The notes: generated by a model from the letters alone, not told the origin. DNA of 5,041 nucleotides from Thermoplasmatota archaeon (GCA_022709105.1 JAKIXL010000116.1:1-5041); one strand, 5' to 3'. Shown: positions 1 through 4,432, counted from the first letter of the stretch. Made by a program: numbers and translations.

Positions 1-569
1 CATTCCTTGGCGGCGTCCTCTATGAGTATCTGCACGTCCCGCGCGTCTATCCCTTCTCTTAACAAACGCGCAACGACCTCGGCGGAATCGTCGATAGTGC
101 GGTCCACCGCCGCCATCCGGCCGATGTCCGAACTGCGGCCGCCGCACATCACGCCGACCACTGGATTCTTGATGAGCGGCGACAACGTCCGCACCGAAAG
201 CCGGGCCAGCTCTATCTTCTCCTCAACGGTCCATCCTTCATCGATGCCTACGGGGGAGAAGAGGAACATCCTTCCGCCCACCGGCTCCAGGAAGGCCGCG
301 CGCAGCACCTTGTCGACGCCGAACACCGACCGTACGGCGGCCATCGCCTCGTTGGAACCGAGGTCGCCCCGGACCGCGGCATCGATCATCCCTGAGCGAA
401 GGTCCTCCGCAAGCCGGAGAGGGTCGCGATAGACGGACACGCTCCCATACCCTTTGGCGCTCGCCTCCTCGCTGCTCTCGACGGCCTTGCGTTCGTCGGT
501 CCCCGCGCCGATCCCTATCCGCATCCTGCTGGACCTGGCGCGGGAGAGCACGAGGTCAGATGTCATCAT
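1..569 (-). CDS. mtxX: MtxX-like protein (methanogenesis marker protein 4), C-terminus cut by window edge
   Basis: The first 189 residues of a minus-strand protein are present; the frame is open to the window edge. Visible motifs are a glycine-rich RIGIGAG near residues 17-23, AVRGDLGSNE (65-74), FLFSPVGIDEGW (102-113), CGGRSSDIGR (142-151) and VDRTIDD (155-161). These match what I remember of the MtxX family, annotated as a putative methyltransferase or methanogenesis marker 4, with a phosphate acetyl/butyryltransferase-like fold. Its biochemical role is unknown; the family is largely confined to methanogens. Most of the expected protein is here, with the C-terminal part missing. The start at the MM pair (569/566) is preferred because a TATA-like box lies about 26 nt upstream, which fits a leaderless mRNA. 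Met16 at 524 is an alternative, since the conserved part begins just after it. Identification is from motif memory, not a search. Confidence 0.8.
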   Translation of the reverse strand, partial: MMTSDLVLSRARSSRMRIGIGAGTDERKAVESSEEASAKGYGSVSVYRDPLRLAEDLRSGMIDAAVRGDLGSNEAMAAVRSVFGVDKVLRAAFLEPVGGRMFLFSPVGIDEGWTVEEKIELARLSVRTLSPLIKNPVVGVMCGGRSSDIGRMAAVDRTIDDSAEVVARLLREGIDARDVQILIEDAAKE

Positions 570-810
570 CGGCCGGTCATCGCCACGGCCAAATTAATAT
601 TTCACGCTGGTCTTGAACGACCTTGAGCAGCCTTTGATGGGCGCTCGTTCCTAGTCCGTGGTCATGGAGGCGGCGGGCATGGCCGCGAGGTTCGTCGGCG
701 TTACTATGGGCGCTCCTCTTCGTCCGGAGGCCGGTGCCGTGGATTGGTTCCCTGTCGTGGGACGTGAGAGATGGGTGGTCCAACCGTTCCTGACGGCCGG
801 AAAGGGCCTG
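570..810. other. Gap between dph2 and mtxX with no recognised gene
   Basis: This stretch of about 240 nt is GC-rich apart from the mtxX TATA box at its left end. I looked for tRNA-type T-loops, C/D boxes and conserved ORFs and found none. Open frames exist on both strands (577-783 minus, and 658 onward plus), but neither resembles a known protein, and the plus frame continues only as antisense to dph2. A 10-nt direct repeat, ATGGGCGCTC, occurs at 637-646 and 706-715. A small hairpin (GGTC arms) lies at 609-622. The length is generous for a gap in this otherwise compact window, so a decayed gene fragment or small RNA is possible but unsupported. Confidence 0.4.
591..600 (-). promoter_or_regulatory. 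TATA-like box of the mtxX-like gene
   Basis: Read on the minus strand the box is ATATTAATTT, preceded by a purine-rich GTGAAA that could serve as a BRE. Its centre lies about 26 nt upstream of the ATG at 569, the spacing expected between an archaeal TATA box and the transcription start. This predicts a leaderless transcript. No Shine-Dalgarno motif is visible before the ATG, which agrees. Confidence 0.5.
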
Positions 811-813
811 TCA
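791..813 (-). terminator. Stem-loop at the 3' end of dph2, possible terminator or mRNA end structure
   Basis: On the minus strand TGAC-A-GGCC, loop CTTTCC, GGCC-GTCA forms an 8-bp stem with one bulged A. The stem begins with the dph2 stop codon itself. No T-run follows, so it is not a classical intrinsic terminator; archaeal termination usually needs T-rich DNA. It may instead stabilise the mRNA 3' end. Confidence 0.3.
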
Positions 814-1797
814 TCCCAATATCATGTCCATTCGGTACTCGGACCACTGCCTCTCCCCAAGAACTATCTCCATCTCTGGAGGTGTCAAGATGGGCTTCTT
901 GTATCTCAAGTTATCATCGATGGCGACGCGGGGGCATGCCGTAGACACATAGGCGTCGGCCCGATAGGGCAGCAAGCGGTCGGGATGGAGTTCCTCCAGG
1001 AGCACTATCTCCGCGCTCCTTCCATGCGCCTCGGCCTTTCGCTTCAGTTCCTGTGCCAATCCCATCCTCATCTGCCCCGCCTTGGTTGACACAAGCACCA
1101 GGAAACGCCTCGCTTCCGCCGCCCGGGCGATCGCGGCGAACCTCTGCCGCATGATCTTGTCCTTCAGCTCTCCAATCTCCCGGACCTCGTTCATAAGCGG
1201 ATCGATGATGAGGACCGGCAGGTCGAACTCGATGGCCACGCTGAGCGGATGGAAATCGCCGCTCCCGACATACAGTAACTGGTCCACACGGTCAGCTATC
1301 GAGGTCACTGAGGTTATGTTACAGCCGAGGACCTGCCCCTCGAACCTGATGCGCGGGTCTCCCCTGCCGATGAGAGCCTCCTTCCCATGAGACCCTAGCC
1401 ACTCTTTGACGCGGGAGAGCGTTCGGACATGCTGCACCGTGGTCAGAAGGCCGATGCGGTCCTTGAGCTTCGGAAGAGCCTGTTCCAGCAGTCCTTCGAT
1501 GGCGACGTCCATGAAGATCTCGACGAAAAGCACGCGGTCATCGCAGGTCATCGAAGGGATGTCAGCATGGCCAAACTGCACCAGGGCATCCGCAAACTCG
1601 CGGAAGCGGACGGCGTAATCGCAGGCCCCATAGCATGGGTCTCCGATGATGAGGCACGAGGCGCCGGTCCTTGCCTCGATCTCGTGGGAGACATCCTGAG
1701 CGTGAGTCTTCAGGCCTTCAGGCATCTGGACGGCGACCGTGCGGGCGCCGACCTTATCTATCCAGGCGGCGACCTCCTCCAGTCTGAAGTCGTACAT
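811..1797 (-). CDS. dph2: Diphthamide biosynthesis protein Dph2 (radical-SAM-like 3-amino-3-carboxypropyl transferase)
   Basis: This 328-aa protein catalyses the first step of diphthamide formation, transferring the 3-amino-3-carboxypropyl group of SAM to a histidine of elongation factor aEF2 in the cytoplasm. Archaeal Dph2 works as a homodimer with a non-classical [4Fe-4S] cluster held by three separated cysteines. These are visible as C59 (in DPCYGACD), C159 (VLGCN) and C288 (STACPR), close to the known spacing in Pyrococcus Dph2. Other family signatures are VQMPEGLK (23-30), YVGSGDFHPL (176-185), LVSTKAGQ (235-242) and KKPILTPPE (300-308). The frame is open upstream to 1914, but that extension overlaps rpl10e and is not family-like. 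ATG 1797 (MYDFRLEE) gives the normal length. A GGGG lies about 6 nt upstream, a weak ribosome site. No clear TATA box sits in the 44-nt gap after rpl10e, so read-through from rpl10e or a promoter inside it is likely. Confidence 0.96.
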   Translation of the reverse strand: MYDFRLEEVAAWIDKVGARTVAVQMPEGLKTHAQDVSHEIEARTGASCLIIGDPCYGACDYAVRFREFADALVQFGHADIPSMTCDDRVLFVEIFMDVAIEGLLEQALPKLKDRIGLLTTVQHVRTLSRVKEWLGSHGKEALIGRGDPRIRFEGQVLGCNITSVTSIADRVDQLLYVGSGDFHPLSVAIEFDLPVLIIDPLMNEVREIGELKDKIMRQRFAAIARAAEARRFLVLVSTKAGQMRMGLAQELKRKAEAHGRSAEIVLLEELHPDRLLPYRADAYVSTACPRVAIDDNLRYKKPILTPPEMEIVLGERQWSEYRMDMILG

Positions 1798-1809
1798 GAT
1801 GCCCCTGCT

Positions 1810-1826
1810 GAAAAATAAGGAAAAGA
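1810..1826 (-). terminator. T-rich tract after rpl10e, possible archaeal terminator
   Basis: On the minus strand the 44-nt gap between rpl10e and dph2 contains TCTTTTCCTTATTTTTC, a pyrimidine/T-rich tract 16 to 32 nt beyond the rpl10e stop. T-runs alone can stop archaeal RNA polymerase. It lies too close to the dph2 ATG to be that gene's TATA box. Termination here would probably be partial, leaving some dph2 read-through. Confidence 0.4.
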
Positions 1827-1841
1827 TGGTGTGGAAGGGGT

Positions 1842-2360
1842 TTACGCCACCAGTTCGGCGCCCTTCTCGATGTCGATATAGCAGGGCGAAGGCAGCTTCA
1901 TGGACGCCTTCCACAAGGCCTCCTTGGCCACTTTGAACGCCTGCTGAGTGACCCTGATGGTCATGACAACGTCGCCGGACTGCATCCTGGCTGCGGTGCC
2001 GACGGCCTTACCGAAGGCGGCCCTCATCCCGCCGGACACACGGTCCGCCCCGGCGCCGGTGGCCATCTTGTGCTCGCGGAGCACGATGTGCGGATAGGGT
2101 CTGATCTTAAGGTGATAGGATGCCGAAGTGGTCCCTTTGCTGAGAGCACGATTGGCCGCGATACGGGCCGCCTCAAGAGAGGTGTGTCTGACTTGGCAGG
2201 GCTCTTTGAACTTGAGGTTCATGGTGATGGGGAAGTCCCCATTGATGGTGCCAAGGTCGAAGGTGACGATACGCGGTGCGGGCACTCCGCCCATGTACTC
2301 CCTGCGGGTATAGGCCTGGCCCCTGATCTGGCGGTACATTCTTCCGGGCTTGCGTGACAT
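1842..2360 (-). CDS. rpl10e: Large subunit ribosomal protein uL16 (archaeal L10e)
   Basis: This 172-aa protein is the full-length archaeal/eukaryotic L10e form of uL16, which sits near the peptidyl transferase centre and the A-site tRNA on the large subunit. It is recognised along its whole length: RKPGRMYRQIRGQAYTRR (3-20), YMGGVPAPRI (22-31), CQVRHTSLEAARIAANR (55-71), KIRPYPHIVLREHKMATGAG (85-104), ADRVSGGMRAAFGKAVGTAA (105-124) and ALWKASMKLP (148-157). The start at 2360 is supported by the family N-terminus and a Shine-Dalgarno site AGGTGA. It is followed after 44 nt by dph2 on the same strand. A TATA box and an adjacent strong palindrome precede it. The short C-terminal tail (GAELVA) is typical of the variable end of this family. 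Confidence 0.98.
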   Translation of the reverse strand: MSRKPGRMYRQIRGQAYTRREYMGGVPAPRIVTFDLGTINGDFPITMNLKFKEPCQVRHTSLEAARIAANRALSKGTTSASYHLKIRPYPHIVLREHKMATGAGADRVSGGMRAAFGKAVGTAARMQSGDVVMTIRVTQQAFKVAKEALWKASMKLPSPCYIDIEKGAELVA

Positions 2361-2366
2361 AAAGGC

Positions 2367-2372
2367 TCACCT
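2367..2372 (-). promoter_or_regulatory. Shine-Dalgarno site of rpl10e
   Basis: AGGTGA on the minus strand lies 6 nt before the rpl10e ATG and matches the archaeal anti-Shine-Dalgarno sequence well. Together with the TATA box it predicts a leader of about 30 nt. The mtxX-like gene, the AhpD-like gene and the 117-aa gene in this window appear leaderless instead. Confidence 0.75.
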
Positions 2373-2413
2373 GTGAGATTACGATTTGAAGGTTGGGTTC
2401 ATTATTGTTTTTG

Positions 2414-2422
2414 TATTTATAA
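2414..2422 (-). promoter_or_regulatory. TATA box of rpl10e
   Basis: TTATAAATA on the minus strand is a near-consensus archaeal TATA box. Its centre at about 2418 predicts transcription from around 2392, giving a leader of about 30 nt that carries the Shine-Dalgarno site. The following AT-rich stretch (2400-2413) would aid melting. The position expected for the BRE is occupied by the right end of a palindrome (see 2423-2447). Confidence 0.75.
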
Positions 2423-2447
2423 CTGGTGGCCCGCCCCGGACCACCAG
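2423..2447. repeat. Strong inverted repeat abutting the rpl10e TATA box
   Basis: Arms CTGGTGG (2423-2429) and CCACCAG (2441-2447) are perfectly complementary, and an inner CCG/CGG pair extends the stem. Read as minus-strand RNA, the one mismatch (C/A on the plus strand) becomes a U-G wobble, giving a continuous 11-bp stem with a GGG loop. It lies exactly where TFB would contact the rpl10e promoter and just downstream of the HTH gene's T-run. It could be an operator, or an RNA 3' structure of the HTH transcript. Confidence 0.6.
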
Positions 2448-2450
2448 CAT

Positions 2451-2463
2451 AAAAAAAGAAAGA
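2451..2463 (-). terminator. T-rich terminator of the winged-helix gene
   Basis: On the minus strand, TCTTTCTTTTTTT begins 8 nt after the TGA stop of the regulator gene. A run of this kind is the usual archaeal terminator signal. The hairpin at 2423-2447 follows rather than precedes the T-run, so this is not a bacterial-type arrangement. Confidence 0.55.
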
Positions 2464-2470
2464 CCGCCGA

Positions 2471-2824
2471 TCAATTCTTTGTGATCACTGGCTTGTCGCT
2501 GATGAGGGACATGTCCTCGACCTTGCCGTCGATCAGCTCCAGTTTCACCCTTACCTCGCCCCTCTCCATGAAAATGGATGCCTTGCGAAGCATGGACTGG
2601 TACATCGCGATCCTTTTGCCTGAGGCGGACATCTTCATGTCAGCGCACCTTAGAAGACCAAGGTTCTCGAGCATCCTGATCCGATTATAGCAAGCGGATA
2701 TCGGGATCCCCAGGTTCTCGCTCATGTCCGAGGCGGTCCTCGGCCTATCTATCGACCACACCAGAATACGCGCTGCGTATTCGTCGTTCATCACACCTGA
2801 AGCTGTGAGTGCATCCATTTCCAT
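2471..2824 (-). CDS. Small winged helix-turn-helix transcriptional regulator (ArsR-like fold)
   Basis: This 117-aa protein (from ATG 2824) is probably a DNA-binding regulator. Residues 17-58 read as a winged-helix domain: helix 1 (AARILVWSI), then TASDMSENLGIPISACYNRI with the turn at LGIP and the recognition helix ISACYNRIRMLENLGLL, followed by a wing-like stretch (RCADMKMSASGKRIAMYQS). The C-terminal part (SIFMERGEVRVKLELIDG) is predicted to be beta-rich and is not recognised; it may bind a ligand or dimerise. An in-frame GTG at 2842 would add six residues, but it lies upstream of the transcription start predicted from the TATA box at 2852-2859, so ATG 2824 is preferred, with ATG 2818 next. 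The gene is divergent from the AhpD-like gene at 2920, the classical layout for a regulator and its target. Target and ligand are unknown. Confidence 0.8.
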   Translation of the reverse strand: MEMDALTASGVMNDEYAARILVWSIDRPRTASDMSENLGIPISACYNRIRMLENLGLLRCADMKMSASGKRIAMYQSMLRKASIFMERGEVRVKLELIDGKVEDMSLISDKPVITKN

Positions 2825-2847
2825 CCCTGGACGGCGAATCACTATCT

Positions 2848-2863
2848 AATGATATAATTCATT
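2848..2863. promoter_or_regulatory. Promoter of the HTH gene with an inverted repeat around its TATA box
   Basis: AATGA (2848-2852) and TCATT (2859-2863) are perfect inverted arms flanking TATAAT. On the minus strand the centre gives ATTATATC (plus 2852-2859), a TATA box about 27-30 nt from the ATG at 2824, so the mRNA would be leaderless or nearly so. A protein bound to this palindrome would block TBP, consistent with autorepression by the encoded winged-helix protein. The arms are only 5 bp in AT-rich DNA, so chance is not excluded. Confidence 0.5.
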
Positions 2864-2885
2864 GCATTGTTCCGGTCGTGATTCT

Positions 2886-2895
2886 TGTAATATAG
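2886..2895 (+). promoter_or_regulatory. TATA-like box of the AhpD-like gene
   Basis: TGTAATATAG is centred about 29 nt upstream of the ATG at 2920, which again fits a leaderless or nearly leaderless transcript. It is flanked by short complementary TTCT and AGAA arms (2882-2885 and 2894-2897), too short to weigh much. It is divergent from the HTH promoter about 35 nt away, so one bound regulator could influence both. Confidence 0.5.
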
Positions 2896-2919
2896 AACGA
2901 GTTATCGGGCGATACAAGG

Positions 2920-3327
2920 ATGAACACCTCCGACTATATGTCCTTAATGACAGAGGCCGAAGGATGCGATGATGAGGTCCGGGCGGAGATAAGGAGAAGG
3001 CTTGAGAGGATCGTCGAGGTCTTCGGGGAGGTCCCCTTGGTATCAAGGACTCTGGCGGATTGTCCAGGCATATTCATACCGTTCAGCGATCTGTCTAAAA
3101 GACTGCTCCTGGAGCCGGAGCATCTGAGCGCCAAAGAGATGGAGATCGCTGCGGTCGCTGCGGGGGTGGCACTGGGGAGCGAGCATTGCCTTAATATCCA
3201 TATTCCGCAGGCCTTGAGGTCGGGAGCTACCTTGGAAGAGCTCGTGGAGGTCATCATGGTCGCCTCCTTCATGTCGATGACCAAGGGGCAGTCCATTGCC
3301 TTCAGGAAGCTTGCAGAGCACAGATAG
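2920..3327 (+). CDS. Carboxymuconolactone decarboxylase / AhpD-like protein with a single active-site cysteine
   Basis: This 135-aa protein has the all-helical CMD/AhpD-like core. The signature helix reads SEHCLNIHIPQALRSGAT (87-104), followed by LEELVEVIMVASFMSM (105-120), the usual helix after the active site. AhpD-type disulphide reductases carry CxxCxxxH here; this protein keeps the second cysteine (C90) and the histidine (H94), but the first cysteine position is S87. It therefore may not cycle a CxxC disulphide and could be closer to decarboxylase-like or cofactor-binding members. C6 and C48 lie elsewhere and are not in the motif. The start at 2920 fits a leaderless mRNA from the TATA-like box at 2886. 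ATG 2938 (Met7) is an alternative. It stands alone, divergent from the winged-helix gene, which may control it. Substrate unknown. Confidence 0.85.
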   Translation: MNTSDYMSLMTEAEGCDDEVRAEIRRRLERIVEVFGEVPLVSRTLADCPGIFIPFSDLSKRLLLEPEHLSAKEMEIAAVAAGVALGSEHCLNIHIPQALRSGATLEELVEVIMVASFMSMTKGQSIAFRKLAEHR

Positions 3328-3346
3328 GGCCGAGAACAGCGCGGCC
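3328..3346 (+). terminator. Stem-loop directly after the AhpD-like gene, possible terminator
   Basis: GGCCG (3328-3332) and CGGCC (3342-3346) pair around a 9-nt loop, starting at the base after the TAG stop. A T-run (3358-3362, TTTTT) follows about 11 nt later, but that run is also the TATA-like box of the next gene. It is a weak candidate for transcript termination or 3' end protection. Confidence 0.3.
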
Positions 3347-3350
3347 GGGC

Positions 3351-3367
3351 GAGGTTATTTTTACCTC
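3351..3367 (+). promoter_or_regulatory. Promoter of the 117-aa gene; TATA-like box inside an inverted repeat
   Basis: The AT-rich box TTATTTTTA (3355-3363) is centred 28 nt upstream of the ATG at 3387, predicting a leaderless mRNA. It is framed by perfect arms GAGGT (3351-3355) and ACCTC (3363-3367), so a protein binding this repeat would compete with TBP. The T-run may also terminate the upstream AhpD-like transcript. Confidence 0.5.
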
Positions 3368-3386
3368 TTGCTCGAAGACTGAACCG

Positions 3387-3740
3387 ATGGGACCGGTGGA
3401 GATCCAACGGATGATCAGGTCGAGAGTGGCCATGCTCACCAACGCCAATCCTGACCTATCGATCGAGGACGACGTGATCGAAGGCGATTGGGGCCTGCTG
3501 ACCCTCAAGGAACGAGGGCATCTGGTAGGCTTCGAGTTCCTGGAGACCGAGGATAGTTGGAGGCGCCCGGATGCGGTCATCCAGTACTTCGAGGCTTCCG
3601 ACGACGGCTACTATGTTGGAGTGATCGTGCCGGAGGAGTGGTATGATGAGGTGACCGAACGCATCTATACTATGGGAGAGCTGCCCGTTGTGGTCCTTAC
3701 CTATGAGGGGCTGGGAGTGGCACCTCTGCGGTTGGGTTGA
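3387..3740 (+). CDS. Uncharacterised 117-aa acidic protein
   Basis: I do not recognise this protein. It is 117 aa, acidic, has no signal peptide, membrane segment or cysteine motif, and looks like a small soluble alpha/beta protein. A short N-terminal helix (VEIQRMIRSRVAMLTNA, 4-20) is followed by strand-like pieces FEFLETE (49-55), AVIQYFEA (63-70), YYVGVIVP (75-82) and VVVLTYEG (101-108). EEWYDEVTERIYTMGEL (83-99) is probably a helix. It looks like a real gene because it has G/C-rich third codon positions like its neighbours, a clean start 28 nt after a TATA-like box, and no competing frame. Upstream is the AhpD-like gene; downstream is a 179-nt structured gap. Nothing in the context assigns a job. 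Confidence 0.8.
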   Translation: MGPVEIQRMIRSRVAMLTNANPDLSIEDDVIEGDWGLLTLKERGHLVGFEFLETEDSWRRPDAVIQYFEASDDGYYVGVIVPEEWYDEVTERIYTMGELPVVVLTYEGLGVAPLRLG

Positions 3741-3754
3741 GAACCTCGCATCGC

Positions 3755-3857
3755 AAGAGCGGAGGCATAACGGCCAGATTGACGATATATGATCGTCCTG
3801 CGGCGCTTGTTCCGACGATTGGCGGACCATTGATTGGTCCAGCCCTTGGACGCTCTT
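3755..3857 (+). ncRNA. Candidate structured RNA in the gap before rnp4
   Basis: The 179-nt gap 3741-3919 has no convincing ORF but three complementary pairings. AAGAGCG (3755-3761) pairs with CGCTCTT (3851-3857), enclosing two perfect 6-bp hairpins with 5-nt loops: GACGAT/ATCGTC (3781-3797) and GGACCA/TGGTCC (3824-3840). This would make a closed multi-branch fold of about 100 nt. It matches no family I know: no tRNA T-loop, no C/D or H/ACA boxes, no SRP or RNase P RNA signature. Strand is uncertain, and the pairings could be chance in GC-rich DNA. Plus is given because both neighbouring genes are plus. Confidence 0.25.
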
Positions 3858-3866
3858 CCGCACGGG

Positions 3867-3880
3867 CGAAACCTATTTGA
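3867..3880 (+). promoter_or_regulatory. Possible promoter of the rnp4-yhbY-serS cluster
   Basis: A BRE-like CGAAAC precedes a weak TATA-like CTATTTGA centred about 44 nt upstream of the rnp4 ATG. Transcription would begin near 3902, leaving a leader of about 18 nt with a weak AAGGT ribosome site at 3909-3913. It is the only AT-rich candidate close to rnp4. Confidence 0.4.
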
Positions 3881-3919
3881 TGGCCATCCTCTCTCCTGCC
3901 CTGACGGCAAGGTCGGCAG

Positions 3920-4432
3920 ATGGTAAGGAACAGGATAACCAACAAGGAGGCGAGGGGCATAGCCCGTCGCCGGATGGCCCGGCTCATGGACCTTGCCGCG
4001 GTAGAGGCCAAGGAAGGAAGGCTGGAATGGAGCCGCCGATATGTTCGCTTGGCCATCTCCATCGGCAAGCGGACCAACACCCGCATGCTGAAGGAGCGAT
4101 CATACTGCAAGGGGTGCATGGTCGCCCTCGTTCCCGGCCACAATTGCCGTGTTCGGCTGCGATCGTGCCGGATTAGCATCCACTGCCTAGTCTGCGGCCA
4201 TGTCAGGCGATTGCCCTATCTGAGGGAGAAGAGAGGTGCGAAGCATGCCGGTGAAGAAGACGAAGAAGGAATTGGTTCGGATGGGGTCGGAGATCGATCC
4301 CACAGTGCACGTGGGAAAGGAAGGCCTGACCGAGGGGATCGTGCAAGAAGTGAAGGCGCAACTGAAGAGGTCCAAGCTTATCAAGGTCAAGGTCCTTCCC
4401 GCGGCGGGACAGGACAAGGACGAGGTGGCTGA
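3920..4432 (+). CDS. rnp4: RNase P protein component 4 (Rpp21/Rpr2 family); C-terminal end uncertain
   Basis: This is the zinc-binding archaeal RNase P subunit homologous to human Rpp21. With Rpp29 (Rnp1) it binds the specificity domain of RNase P RNA and assists tRNA 5' maturation. Residues 13-104 are family-like: an N-terminal helical part (IARRRMARLMDLAAVEA, GRLEWSRRYVRLAISIGKRT) and a zinc ribbon with cysteines C63/C66 (YCKGC) and C89/C92 (CLVC), then RRLPYLREK. After about residue 108 the frame stays open for another 62 residues, rich in Gly, Glu, Arg, Asp and Ser, entirely overlapping yhbY in another frame (188 nt). Either this is a genuine overprinted tail, or a frameshift hides the true end. 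In the remaining frame a stop at 4252-4254 would give about 111 aa and a normal 10-nt overlap with yhbY. The core is certain, the end is not. Confidence 0.93.
   Translation: MVRNRITNKEARGIARRRMARLMDLAAVEAKEGRLEWSRRYVRLAISIGKRTNTRMLKERSYCKGCMVALVPGHNCRVRLRSCRISIHCLVCGHVRRLPYLREKRGAKHAGEEDEEGIGSDGVGDRSHSARGKGRPDRGDRARSEGATEEVQAYQGQGPSRGGTGQGRGG
4233..4238 (+). promoter_or_regulatory. Shine-Dalgarno site that fixes the yhbY start
   Basis: GAGGTG lies 6 nt before ATG 4245 and is a good archaeal ribosome site. The GTG at 4236 that could open the same frame is part of this motif, so ATG 4245 is the better start. Confidence 0.65.

Noticed and set aside
7..432. 141-aa plus-strand ORF at the left edge
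   Set aside because: It is Ser/Arg/Thr-rich and antisense to the MtxX-like gene, whose frame shows conserved motifs; it is a shadow frame.
577..783. 68-aa minus-strand ORF in the dph2-mtxX gap
   Set aside because: Its His/Arg-rich composition is typical of a non-coding frame in GC-rich DNA, it shows no family resemblance, and it overlaps the mtxX promoter.
658..1089. 143-aa plus-strand ORF over the dph2 3' end
   Set aside because: Its second half is antisense to the well-recognised Dph2 C-terminus, it begins with GTG right after a stop with no TATA box or ribosome site, and it resembles nothing known. Its first 50 codons are mentioned only as a possible remnant.
1798..1914. 39-residue N-terminal extension of dph2
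   Set aside because: It overlaps the rpl10e coding end and has no Dph2-like sequence; ATG 1797 gives the normal family length and N-terminus.
2423..2463. Bacterial-type intrinsic terminator upstream of rpl10e
   Set aside because: On either strand the order is wrong: the plus-strand hairpin is followed by A residues, and on the minus strand the T-run comes before the hairpin. The T-run alone is kept as an archaeal terminator.
2934..3407. 157-aa minus-strand ORF over the AhpD-like gene
   Set aside because: It is antisense to a protein with a clear CMD signature, and its Ser-rich composition is typical of a reverse frame.
3755..3857. tRNA or tRNA-like gene in the gap before rnp4
   Set aside because: No T-loop consensus, no acceptor stem of the right spacing and no anticodon arm could be built; it is kept only as an unassigned candidate RNA.
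3697..4179. 160-aa minus-strand ORF over rnp4
   Set aside because: It is antisense to the recognised Rpp21 core, with a Ser/Arg/Leu-rich composition of a shadow frame.
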